From NCBI GenBank assembly GCA_963576785.1, contig OY756148.1, positions 682,001 to 746,000 on the forward strand: a stretch of 64,000 nt of DNA. The letters are read 5' to 3'. The notes beneath the pieces are model-generated. The model saw nothing but the letters and a program-made list of their open reading frames with translations. It was not told the origin of the DNA and searched no databases. This DNA is from Chlorophyllum brunneum. Lineage: Eukaryota; Basidiomycota; Agaricomycetes; Agaricales; Agaricaceae. This document shows positions 1 to 12,064 of this stretch, one piece after another (position 1 is the stretch's first letter; each line of letters starts with the position of its first letter). The translations under genes and the position numbers were made by a program.

Positions 1-201
1 GCTTTTCTTGCTTTACCCATGTCAGGGCAGTAAGTCGATGATAAGATAGTGGGAGTAAAAGTTGAGGCTCGTGTACTGCATGTCCAAAAAAATCATTGGG
101 TGTGAATTATGTCAGATCGGGCCGCGGCCCGTATCATCTTCGCGGGGTTCAATAAAACATCTCGATAGCACAATACATAGCGGATATACAAAATCAAACA
201 A

Positions 202-2419
202 TCAAAAACCACCACCCCCTCCCCATTGCCCTCCCATTCCCATGTTATGATGCATGCTATTCATGTTCATATTCATATTCATGCCGCCCATATTCATACC
301 ATTAACCATAGGTCCTCCTAATAGTAGTGTTTTTTTCACATCAACAAACCGCGATCCACGCTATATTGCACAACTGCACTACTCACCTTGATCGCCCCAT
401 CCCATGCCAGCGTTATTCATAGCAGGATTATATACTGGTACCCCGCCCCCGAACCCCACGGCAGAATGTCCTCCATGGAAACCGCCCGCGGCCAAGCTTA
501 TCTGACCCATCATCTGGTGATGGTGCATAGGCATATGTGGCCCGACGTTGACACCTCCCATAGGACCAACAGGCGTCATGCCGACATTCACATTATTGGT
601 GTTCAGCCCTGCGTGACCAGGACCATGACCTCCGGGTATTCCAGGAGGGCCCAGACCTCCCACGTTCATACCGCCCATGGGGTTCACCCCCCCTCCCACG
701 TTCATCATATGATTCCAGCCGGACACCGAAGACATCATGTCCTCGATAGGTACAGGTGCACCCATTCCCATTCCCAGTTGGTTGACACCCACACCCATGC
801 CCATCATACCTGGCTGGACCATCATTTGATTTGGGCCAACCATCTGATTCTGGGAGAAGACAGCAGGGGAGATGAACGGATTTGGTCGATTTCCAGGTAT
901 GAATCTGTTGTTCGAGGTGTTGTTCATTGTGTTGGCATTGGCACCAGGCGGGATCCCAACAGCAACTCCACCGCTCATTGCTGAACCACTGCCACCAGAC
1001 ATGTTCTGACCGTGGCGTGCTGGGGATTTCGGTCGGAGGGCATCAATTTCAGGGATCATCGGCACGACAGCCTTGCCATTTGTGAGAAGCTGCTTGACCT
1101 TTTCTTCCCAGGTTTCTTGTCGCCATTTCGTCGCTTGTCCGCCCTCTTCACCTTCAACGTGTACGGTACCATCATCGGATACAGCGAGCTGTCTATCAAA
1201 ACCTTTGTTCATGACAGTGACCCACCCTCGCCGAAGAGAAGATGGGCGACCGAATATCTCGAGTCGCCGGATTCCAAGGCAAAAATTCTCAATCAGGGTA
1301 TACATCTCTGGAGGTTTTCGCGTAGGATCTGCTGGATCGCCTTCCCAAATAATCACATCGGTATCTGGCGAGGAAGGAATATTGAATTCGTTTTGGCTGG
1401 GATCCCGCAAGCGAACCACACATATAATGTTTACGTACCAACGTTACAATGAACAAACCAGCTATCGGTCGAACGTCGAACGGTCCCACGAATGCCGATT
1501 AGACAATGCTGCTTGGTCCGAGTCAATAGTGAGGTGGTTGGAATATCTGCCTATGATGACCAAAAAAGCCATGTCAGCAGGGATTGTTAGCTAGCGATAG
1601 AACGAGATGGCTCACCCCTGGTCTTTGATTAGACGTTTTGTTCGTCTTAACCCAGACGACATCTTCGCAGCGACGGTATCCCCATTTCGCAAGAACTTCC
1701 CTTCCGCGTTCTAAGCCTTCTCCGGCGCCGCTGCCAACCCAAAGAAAAACGAAGCTGGGGTCTGCTGCAAGATTTGGAATAGGCAATTCTTGCAGTTCGT
1801 CCCAACCAAATGATGACGAGAAGGGCGGATCTAGGAGAATGACGTCGAACTTGTTGGGATGTAGAGAAGATAATTCGGGATACGGTAGATAGTATGGGGA
1901 CGTGGAATGATTGTTGACAGAATTCTTTTTCAGTGTGAGGAGTCGCTGTTGTTTGGGATATCTAAAGTTCGGACCGAGTCAGGGGGTAAACGAGATGCAT
2001 CAAAGGGAGATTCACTCTTCAAATCTATGCTCCGGTTCAGCACCTATCACCCAGTTCTGGGGCCATTCGCCGCCATCCACGTATCTCTGGGAGTAGTCGT
2101 TCCGAATGGTTTCTTCTTCTGGAACATAGTTGCGATATCGAGCTCGCCTGGCCTTCTTAGCTGGAGGCAGATCTGAGCGGTCTGGGTCCTCGTGGGCAAC
2201 GAGAGGAGATGGCAGCGGCGAATCATCGTCAGGTGTCCAAGGAGGTGATGGGGGTATGGGAGGGAGTTTCAGTAGCTCTTCTGGTGGAGATTGGAGAGTC
2301 TGCAGCTGGCGGCGGAAGTTTTGCTGAGAAGCCCGCACACGATCTAGTAAAGCAGCATGAGATGCGAGGACCTGGTTTGCCTCGCTAAGCAGCTCAGCGG
2401 TGGATTCGGTGGCCATCAT
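202..2419 (-). CDS. METTL14: METTL14-type subunit of the m6A RNA methyltransferase (MT-A70 family)
   Basis: Five exons read in phase: 2419-2016, 1961-1616, 1550-1439, 1364-387 and 317-202, about 651 residues. The N-terminal half has a proline- and acid-rich linker, then the family block [16 protein letters not shown]. The MT-A70 domain follows, with [51 protein letters not shown] and [16 protein letters not shown]. This order and wording match animal METTL14 rather than METTL3, which would carry DPPW. The motif here is DPPF where human METTL14 has EPPL. In the known complex METTL14 is the RNA-binding, non-catalytic partner of METTL3 in the nucleus. The C-terminal third is a Met/Gly/Asn/Pro low-complexity tail ending in the small last exon (NMNMN repeats, then a Gly run). 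The start is the first of two adjacent ATGs at 2419; the frame stays open to 2674, but that stretch looks like untranslated leader. The gene is divergent from the neighbour at 3203. Confidence 0.9.
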
Positions 2420-3202
2420 CGCGTGGGGTATATGGCTCGTGTATTCCTGGTGCTGTGGGAAGAGTCTCCCGGTGGTGGCGTGTAAGGTTGTGCAGAAGGC
2501 TGTGTGTGGTATGCATGGACTATCGCGAGCAGACCATGGTCGACGATGAGCAGAGGTGGCCAGTGCACAACTCGGTCCGTGACTTGGCGTCAGGCGTTTG
2601 TCCCTGTTGTTTTCGGAGGCCGTCGTCGTCCGCTCTTCTGATCCTTCAGATTTCAAACCTTGCTTGGCTATCATCCTCGCTCAATTAGCTTTGCCCTCGT
2701 GTTCCCTCGTTTTCGGCGTGTAAACAAGCAAGAGGGCAAATCTCGGACGTGGTAACTCGTTTTTCTTTGTCCCGTCGGCTCTAGAGGGCTCGGCTTATGG
2801 CATTTTCACTGCTGCTCTCCCCAACGAATGACGAGTTTTCACGTTGCAAATGGTTCAGCCTCGCGACGGGTAACAGGAACTGCCTAAGCTACATCATGAC
2901 CATTGGCGGCGCTTTAAATCCCCGCGGGAGACAAGTGCCCGGGGAGTACAAAATTTTTCATGACGACAGGTGTCGTCGGATGGACTACCGTATTCAATTA
3001 GGTATGGGTCGGGGGCGCTGTTACCGTGAGAATTTTGCTTTATATACCTTCCCCTCCCTTCCCCTACAATCCTCTCTGTGGGGGTCTCCTAGTCGGTGGA
3101 CGCGTTCTAGGTGTTTTCTGGTGCGTGCCATCCTTTTTTCCGGGTATAATTGTCCCTAAATGTGTTTTTGATCGCGTAGGTTTCATTTTTAGCCGAAATC
3201 AT
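2420..3202. promoter_or_regulatory. Shared divergent promoter region of METTL14 and the chromodomain gene
   Basis: This 783-bp gap separates two start codons that face away from each other. For the plus-strand gene a TATA-like tTATATAcc lies at about 3038-3047, followed by a pyrimidine-rich tract at 3048-3075, roughly 130-165 bp before its ATG; this is a common fungal core-promoter arrangement. No equally clear TATA box is visible for METTL14. I see no other gene here. The regulatory role is inferred from position. Confidence 0.45.
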
Positions 3203-4669
3203 ATGCCCGTTCTCAGGACCTATGATGCCGCCGACGACACCAGTTCGATAGATTCAGCTCCCACGTCGCGCTCCAGCTCTCTTTTCCTGAGGTCCAGCGT
3301 TTCCTCGCGGTCGTCCTCACGCAAGTCGAGCAATCCCTACACAATTGTCCCTCAAAAAGGACGCAAGAGGCCGCCATCAACAGCCAACCCTGTGTCCTGT
3401 GGTTCCCGAGAACCCATTGTTGTTTGTGGGATCACGTTGACCCCAACTGTCGCCTTTGACACCTTCTGGCGTTTCGCCGCAGAAAGACACGCTGTTGATG
3501 ACAGACGCAGGGCTGGTCAACAGTGGCCGTAAGTGCGAAGCTTTGCTCAACACTGCTATAATTAATGCAATTATAGATGGACGGAAGACGTTATTCTCCA
3601 AAAATATCACTTCTGCAACACCTTTCGCGTCCTGGACAGACTCAGCCAGTATATTGTCCGCGAGGTCATTGAAAAGGGATCACAGAAGCCGGCGGAACTT
3701 GCTTTTCGGATTATCCTCTTCAACTTGTACACCAGGATCGAAACTTGGGAGATGCTCCGTGACCAAGTCGGCCCGCTCAAGTGGGAAACGTACGACCGCG
3801 CCAAATATGGTGCCGTACTACACAAAGCTAAGAGCCTTGGAAAGAGCCTATACACAGGCGCTTTCCAGAAACCTGCTCCAAAGTTTGAAAACGCGGATGG
3901 ATATATCAACCATCTCGTTTTGCTGGAGGTCCTCATGGACAACCGGGTCTATAACAAGTGCCAGCATGCCTGGCACATGGCCGACGTCTTTGAGTGGCTT
4001 ATCTCCTTCCCGAGCATGGGGGACTTTGCGACTTATCAGCTTATGCTGAACTTGTCCTATAGCAAGCTTCTCAACTTTCACCGTAACGATTTTGTCATTC
4101 CTGGACCTGGCGCGTCTTCGGGACTTGGCAAGATGTTCGGGAAGGGTATGAACGATGGTACTACCACCGTTCAGAACTTCGAAATCGAAGTCATTCGGTG
4201 GTTGACGGAGAGCCAGGAGTACCACTTTGAACGTCTCGGCTTGAAGCCTCCGAGATTGGGTCCAGAGAATTTACCCATGGACGTTGCGGATGTAGAACAC
4301 ACACTTTGCGAGTTGGACAAGTACGCTAGGCTTGCACATTCCAATCTCAAAGGCAAGCGGACCGAAATTCGTCGATCCTTCGAGCCGAAGAGTCAACTTG
4401 CCGCGAAGCCTATCCTTCCAGCAGCCTGGAAGCATCGTTCGAGGAAGATATCTCGAATTAGACCAGATAAGACCATTGTTATCGAAAAGCGGTACTCGGT
4501 CAGTCGTATTAGGACTCACCGTGGTGATGCGAGTGGGCGGGAGTATTTGGTGCTTTGGTGGGGGTATCCAGACTCTGATGCGACTTGGGAGCCAGAGTTT
4601 ACGTTGAATGACGATGCTCCCGGTGCGATACGTGATTATTGGGTGAAGCGGAACGGAAAGCAGAAGTGA
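3203..4669 (+). CDS. 5-hmdU DNA kinase-like (aGPT-Pplase2) helical domain protein fused to a chromodomain
   Basis: Two exons, 3203-3528 and 3577-4669, join in phase to give 472 residues. After a Ser-rich N-terminus (about residues 1-65) comes a long helical domain. It carries FDTFWRFAAERHAV, PWTEDVILQKYHFCNTFRVL, FRIILFNLYTRIETWEML, FPSMGDFATYQLMLNLSYS, DFVIPGPGAS and HTLCELDKYARLAH. These match the pattern of the alpha-glutamyl/putrescinyl-thymine pyrophosphorylase clade 2, also called the 5-hmdU DNA kinase helical family. Phage members act on 5-hydroxymethyl-dU in DNA to build hypermodified thymines; the function of fungal members is not known. The last 60 or so residues form a chromodomain (YSVSRIRTHRG, REYLVLWWGYPDSDATWEPE) with the aromatic cage positions Y, W and W, a fold that usually reads methylated histone tails. 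The inferred product is a nuclear chromatin-tethered protein linked to modified DNA bases. The catalytic state cannot be judged by eye. Confidence 0.85.
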
Positions 4670-4969
4670 GTCTTTCTTGAATATCGTGATTGTTGTAATT
4701 CTCTAGTGTAAGCTCCTGCTACTCGGATATAGCTCTCCCGCTTTCGTTGTTCCTTGCTCTCTAATAATCGTTCCTCTGTCTACGCTTGCCTCTACCTGAA
4801 TACTTTTGTAATTTGCTCTCTGCCAATATGACAAAAAAGGCAAGTCGTGATCCTGACCCGATGTTTGTGCATATTTGTCGACGCGACTGACGCGCTCTGG
4901 GCAAAGCCAACTCGAATACTGACCCAACTCAGCTCTTCCCAGGCCGCGGTCTGGACAAAAATCACGAAT

Positions 4970-7900
4970 ATGGAGTCAATATCAAGGCTCCGTAATGCCT
5001 TATACAAGGCGTTGTCACCAACAAATGTCCAATACAGCGAGCAGGAACTCTTCGACGAGCTCATGGTGCAAAAGCCGCGTCTTCTCAAACTGCTAGATGT
5101 CGGACAAAGGAATATGCAGGAGCAAAAGGAAATCGAATCAGGTGCGCATTCAGTCGATCCTTATTTGAATAAATACTGAGTATGGTACTGTAGGAAAGAC
5201 TGTGATTGAAGGGAAACAGGTGGCGGTCAATGCTGAATTCGCAAGACAGGTCTTGTTCCTCTCGTATCAGCTTGAATGTTCTGAACGATACATCGCTGCG
5301 CTGTTGGACGAGGTGATGAAGGAAAACCCGAATATCGATGCCATCACGAGTCTGGAGTTGACAGTGGAACTATTTCACTTGCGGAGACGACATCTGGTGG
5401 ATTCGTTGCGCTACCTTGTAGATGCTACTCAGGCGGTGGAAGCATCGACAGATAACGAGACTTATGTCAGGCTGGCACAGTACTTCACCAGTGAACTGGT
5501 ACCGGCTATGACTGGCCAAGGAGGCCTTACGCTTGCAACGAGAATATGGAAGCAGATCGAACAGTTGGATGGACTTATTGCGAGAGCGGATAACGCGAGA
5601 AGGGGAGCTGGAAGCAACAGTGTTGCACCATCTGGTCCAGGTCAGTCGCTTATTTTCACAATCGAAGTTTGAAATTAAACGCGTGAATAGGAACACCTTC
5701 TCTCGGTTTCGATATCTTGAATTCTCGTTACGACTCGCTGAAATATGAGCGACGATCTCTCGCCATCACCCTATCGTCCATTTCGCACCTAGGTTATCTT
5801 TCCGCTAGCGAGGTCAAACTCGTCGTTGAGTGGCTTTCGAGGAATCCCTCCCATCCTCTCACATACTACTTCCTCACCACCATCCTTCTTGCATTCGATC
5901 CCATTAACCCTTCGAGTTCTTCTGGCCAACTCAGGCAAAGCCTCGCCTCCGATAAAAATATGGTTGCTTTTATGACCAAAGTTCTCGAACCCTCAGCATC
6001 GTGGAAGGAACCTGGTCTTAAAGCGATGATTCTCCTCAAATGGACCATGTTCTTGACCGAGGCAAGGCACAATGATCCTAGCCTCGAGCACAGGGCCGGG
6101 TTTAAGACGGAGGAACTCGAGACTCAAGTTTGGAATGGCGTGCAAGGAGATGCTTTCATTTACCTCAGAGTTTCTGTCCAGCATCTTTCTACCAAACGTT
6201 CCCCCAACGCCACGCCCACGTTTACCGCGGACGGTCAAGAACAACGTGAAGTTCCCCCCAATGATTTCCGGGAAGTTGTCCTCTTTGCGTATGAGACACT
6301 TCTTCGGTCGCTCATAACTCATGCTTCATCGGAGTTGAGGAAGATTAAACAAAGACAGGAGGATATTGTTCATGCACGAGATCGGACACGGACGACGACG
6401 GCTCGATTTCCTGGAAATATAGCTCCTGAACCGGAAAGGACTGAACCTCCAGCACGAAATGACATCGCTACACTGTACTGTTTGATGGGCACACTCTACA
6501 CCTCTCTTCCCCCTGAGCGTGGACTGCAATTCTGGGGTGCGACACCTGGAGATCCATCGAAGCTGTCGTATGTCGAATATGTAGAGACGACGGCGGGTCG
6601 GCTACCAGCCTTCTTACAGTGGGCCGTGTGGTCTACTTCAACGCAAGATCTGACGCTTTTGGCGGCGCTGTATGATATGCTAAGTGGGTTGGCGAAGGGA
6701 CAGCAGTGTAGCGAGTTGGCGTACAACTTTATGGCTCGTGGAGGGGGTGAAGTCTTGCCGGGCAGTTCACTTCAGCCTTCGTCGGCTAACGGGCCAAGCA
6801 TTTCATGGTCTGCTATCTTCGGACTCCTGGATAACTGGGCACAGAGTGCAGCTAGCGCTAGAGGTGCTCCCCAACCCCAGACCTTAGGCTCGTTCGGTGG
6901 GTTGTTCAACCCCCCCGCACCCAGACCCCCTACGCAGCAGTTCACCATTGGACCCAAGGACGTCTTGTATGCGCAGTCCTTCCTTCACTTGCTATCGACC
7001 GTGGTCAAACACTCTGTAGCTGTTCGTACGACAATCTCAAGCCATACGCAGTTCCGAGCGATTCCAACTCTCGTTTCACTCATTCCTTTCGGTATTCCGC
7101 TGGAACTGAAAGGCGCAATCTTTGATACCCTTGCTGCATTTTGTGAGCCGGGTGCTGGTGTACCTGGAGTGGAGATATGTAAAGCTGTCTGGACGCTGAT
7201 GGAGCGAGCGGAAGTCATCAATGTGCGTGCGGGTGCTTCGAGTGGTCTAGGAGCTCTAGCAACTGGGAAGGGTGTGGAATTGGAATTGGAGCAGATCGAA
7301 ACCGTCCATAGGCTGTATCCAGCAACTATTCCGTTCCTACGGCTGTTGGGAACGTTGATCCACACCCAGAAACGTATACCGCTCAAGGATAGGCTTCTGG
7401 AAATGGGGTCTGTTGATACTATTCCCGACAACTTGGGTCAACCCTATCGTCTGCCTGGTATCGGCCCATTCTCATCCTTCGTCATCGACAATGTCTTTAT
7501 CAACATCCCGAATAGGGATTATTCTCAACCCTCTGACCGGTGGGAGATCAACGACCTTTGTCTGACGTTTATCGAACGCGCGCTGGCTAGCTACGATCTA
7601 GAGCCCCTTATCAGCACCTCAGATGAAATGTCCATGAAGGCGGACAAGCTCCTTCCTCTCGTTTCGCACCCTGGTTACGACATCATGAGGCGGTTGCTTA
7701 CGAGTTCGCCGCTACAGAATAGCATTTTTTCGTACATTGTTGAAGGCGTAGAAGGGTTTGATCGGAACCTGGCAGATGAGGAGCCGTTCTTCCGGAATAC
7801 GATTGTTCGGGTCCTTAGAATTATCCATCGGACTTTGGAAATCCAGGATTTATTCTTGGACGTTCTTGTACCGGTACTTTCGGAGCTCAAAAACGCGACA

Positions 7901-10900
7901 TTCGCAAGCGTCATACATCCGAGGTCACATTACACACGATTCGACCAGGCGCTCTCGTTTGGCACACCGTTCATCCCCGCGATTGCAACGTACATGTCGT
8001 ACCCATCGTATTCGGAGTTGGCGCTCCTTTCAATCAAGATCCTGTCACTTCTGTGTACATCGACAAATTCCTCCACAATTGTCACATTGATTGACCGAAG
8101 TAGGGATTCGGAGAGGATTTTGGGCGGGTTCATGAGGATTGTAGGGATTGAGTCACTGGATAATGTATGGGAAGCAGAAACATACGCGGAACAAGTCACA
8201 GGGGCGGGTGCTCCAGATCCCGATGAGGATCCCGACCCACTCGCCCAGGCGATCCGCCTCGGCGCGCTGGAATTCCTCATTCAGAATACGGAGCAAGATC
8301 GACCATATCCAAACATTGCACATTACTTCTTGTTTGGTGGCGCAGTCAAAGAGCAAAGAATCCAAGATCCGCACGCTCTCGGTGCCCACCAGACGACCCT
8401 CCACGCCCTCCTCCGTTTACTGAACACCGGTATCCCGAGGCTGAAAGGCAAGGATAAGGAAGGAAGTCGCAAGACGACACCGCTCCTACTCACACTTCCT
8501 GGGTTGGCTGAACGCTGCCACAAGGTGATACATAATCTATGCGTTCATCCAAGGACTTCGGAATTCACGACGAGGTATCTTCGTACACGGGAAGACTTTT
8601 TTGCACGGCAGCTTGCAAGTATGCCTGCAGCGGTTCCTCCCGCACTTCAAGAACCGTTCATCCAGGTGCAATATGAAGACGGGAGCACCGTTACAACGAC
8701 TGTTCCCACATTGTGTGCATTCCTCCGCCTCCGGTCGTACATTTTCAATCTCGTTGCCCTAGAGTTGCATACTCTCACCAACAAAGGCCAATTCAAGAGC
8801 GTCGCAGAGTTGTTGGATATTCTGTTTGGCACGGACGTAGAGTATGAAGAAGAGTATGGGTTCTCGGCATTCCGGGAGGTTGGACAGTCACAGATGCGGA
8901 TTATCGACTTCCTACAATCGCTCATGTTCGACTGGGCAGATGGTCTACAGATTCAACCACAGAATCTCCAATTCTTCTCCAGTCTTGACCTCCAAGCTTC
9001 CATCCGCCGAGACGGTGCTGGCTGTGAAGTCGTCGATCGGACGGCAGTACTGGCACTTCTCGAGAGAGCGAAGCGGACCCTACATGCCCAAGGTGCTATC
9101 TCAACCGCTACCCATCTAGAGCAAGTAAACAAGGAAACGACTTATATCCTGGAAAGCTGCGTGGTCGAGAACCATCGTCGCAAGGTTTCTCATGCGCTGG
9201 CAGAGGGCATCGAAGCCTGGAAGCGACTCCTGGACATGTCTCTCATGAAGTGCTTCGACCGACTACCACATGATCGCAGAGAAAATATGCTCTTTGACCT
9301 ACTTCATGTCCTCCCTCCCGCAATTCGCTCCGGTGGCATCAACGAGAGTGTTTCAGTTCTCTTGGCAGAAACTGTTCTCTCATCGATAACGAAATTGCGT
9401 GAGGATAGGCAGCATCAGATCATCCTTCAGTCGGTCGGTGGAAATGTAGAGTCGGGATCGTTACCGGCGGAGAGGCTATATATGATTCTTCGGAACATAC
9501 TGGAAGGGATTTTGGACAGCAATCGCGTGGAGCTGGTGAGAGGAAATCTGTATGCAGCCCTGGTCAATTTTATCCACCTCATCACATCCCCAAACGAGAC
9601 ATTCGAGCTTTCAAGTCAAGCACTATCTATGTCACTTTCCGGGTCGCTCAATCAAAGCACCGCATCCTTCAACCCGAGTCAATCACTTCTACTATCGAGT
9701 GCAATCAGGACTATGTCGACCAGCGCCTCTGCACTGCTTTCGGGTACGCTGAATGCAATGAGAGATGTGATCGAGCGACTCGTGGCGGTCATTGCAAGGG
9801 ACGCTATTGACGGGACGGAAGTATGGAAGACGATTGCATTCATGCTACTGGATGCCCTTGTACAGCTTGCGGCACAGGAGAAACAGTCACTCGTGGTTTC
9901 CGCACTCATGAGACATGGTATTTTGTCGAATTTTGTAAGGGGCATAAAGGAAAGCGACGAAAGGCTGCAATCTGTGCTCAAGCCCGATCCAGGTGTGTCT
10001 AATCTCGTCGTGTCGTCTCTGCTTGTGAAACTGATAGTAATCCCATAGACGACTTAAACCCGCTCTATGTATATGAGTCCAAAATGTCTCTCTTCACCCG
10101 TATGTCGCAGACCCGCATCGGTGCTGAGAGGTTGCTTGAAGCTCGATTGATCCCGATCCTGGGGAAGTGTGACTACCTTGATGCCAGACCAGAGGCGGAT
10201 CAGTCATTCATAGGTACAACCTAGAGCTGTGCCTGCCCGCGCCACGAACTAATGTGATCCACAGATCAAGATTCGTTCTTACCTTCGGCGATTCAGCGAT
10301 ACCACCAACTTCTTATGCCAACCCTGCAGGTCGTCGGTGGTATGCTTGCGACCTTGGGTAACAGGCATTCCACAGTAACGGACCAGGTACGTATTTTGGA
10401 TTAACTTGAGTGGAAATTTACCTCAATGTTTTTATCCAGGTTTTGGAGTTCCTTGCCAGTCATGGATCGACGATCGTTATCCTGCTCAAGAACGACGCTG
10501 ACCACGTTTCCCTTGGTATTCTGGATGAAATCCACCTCATCGTCAACCTTTGTACGAACGTCCTTCCCTCAGTGCCCAAGTCTGAAGTTGTGAGCCCAAT
10601 ATCCATAACTCTTATCATTGTATATCTCACGGTCTACTCAGCTGGCACCCAATTCAGGCTTTGGTGCTATCCATGCTGCCATTCTAACCCTAGCCACACG
10701 TTCTTTGAGCCGTGAACGTTGCTTCGAGGCTGTCGTTCCCCAAAACGAGGCTGAGATGCAAGATGCCAGGACTCCAGCTTTTGGTGGGTTCCAGTAGGGT
10801 TGATCACGTCCGTACAGCAGCTCACGATTTTTCTAGGTAAATCGTCGGAGTCTCGCTTTGAAGCTGCTTTCCAAGTCAAGGAACGTCTCTTGCGCAAGGC

Positions 10901-11835
10901 TATTATCTCTTACACCGGTGCTTCGAGCGACTTCACAGGTTATTGTTCATTATATAAGCTTCAATAACTGCTAACGTACGGTGTTTCATAGAACCCGAGA
11001 TCACCCTTGTGCTATCACCAATCACGAATGCCACACGCCTGGATGAACGAGGTCATCACTTCATCGGTACGCATTCCGTCCAATTTGACGACGATCCCTG
11101 GCTTACTCACACCCATTCAGCTACAGTTCCCACTGTAGGAGATGCCATCCAAGCCCTCGAGTTCATCTCAGAAGATATCACAACAACTCTCAGGCAAATA
11201 TATGATCTCGGGGCGGAACTCGCCAATAAAAACCACATTGTCGTAGAACATGCAAAAGAAATTCTACGCAATGTACATGCGACTCTACTGCAAGAGCTGG
11301 ACGTTGAACAAAAGAGGTCGCTCATATGCCAGGAAGTTGAACGTGTCAAGCAGGAGGCGAAGGCCACTGTTAGAGTTCTATTTGGTGCGTTCTGATGCAC
11401 CTTTCATTGTAGCACCAGTGGCTAACGCGGAAGTCCTTACAGATACATTGGAGATGCTTCTACTGCTCCTTTGGCGTCATTTAGAATACTATGCAGAACC
11501 GGGGAATATGAGCACCCCTCCCATGCGGACGTCCATTACAAATGCGATGCGACTCTTGGCAACCTCAAGCACAGAACAATTCCGTGAGGAGATTATCACG
11601 AGGCTAAATCCTTTGCTGCTACGCATCTCGTCATTGGAGATCGTAAGTTGCTGTATCGGCTCCCTTCCCGATCGACAGCTGACATTGTTCATAGGATCAA
11701 GAATCACCAGACAAAGACTGGCAGTCCAGTCAAGCCTACATCGAAATCATGTCTCGCCGTCTTAGGGATAGTGCTGGTCTGCTCATGGAGGGTCCACCAG
11801 ATGAATACGGCGCAACAGGTCTAAACACCACCTAA
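4970..11835 (+). CDS. NUP192: Nucleoporin NUP192/NUP205, nuclear pore inner ring
   Basis: A very long protein (about 2,000 residues) of the Nup186/Nup192/Nup205 family, which builds the inner ring of the nuclear pore as an alpha-solenoid. Exons 4970-5141, 5194-5640, 5691-9992 and one starting at 10049 were checked in phase; several short exons follow to the stop at 11833-11835. The N-terminus MESISRLRNALYKAL and the block DELMVQKPRLLKLLDVG are typical. So is the C-terminal part, with LARLIPILGKCDYLDARPE-like text, HQLLMPTLQVV and a final DSAGLLMEGPPDEYGA. The start at 4970 is preferred over an in-frame ATG at 4847, because the extra residues look unrelated. The third exon alone codes 1,434 residues and dwarfs the introns. 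No frameshift or missing block was seen. Whether the smaller 3' exons are all constitutive cannot be told from sequence alone. Confidence 0.9.
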
Positions 11836-12064
11836 TCATATTGTTTTCCTTTTCATCGACAAAACGTACCGTCACTGCTTGCCATTATATTCGGATAGAT
11901 TGTTTACCTCTTTTTCCTCTCATCGCCTTGCTGTGTATACTGTATAATCGATGCCACTGCTTGCTCCTATCGCTTATCCATCCGAATCAAGTTTCCCAGT
12001 AGACTAGCATTAACGACAGGGTATGTACCCAAGAATAAATAAACCAACCCCATGAGCAGCATGG

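Noticed and set aside
388..984. 198-codon open frame on the plus strand
   Set aside because: It is the antisense shadow of the METTL14 Met/Gly-rich tail; the His-rich product has no family features.
2420..2674. In-frame N-terminal extension of METTL14
   Set aside because: The frame is open, but the residues look like translated leader, and the conserved part begins after the ATG at 2419.
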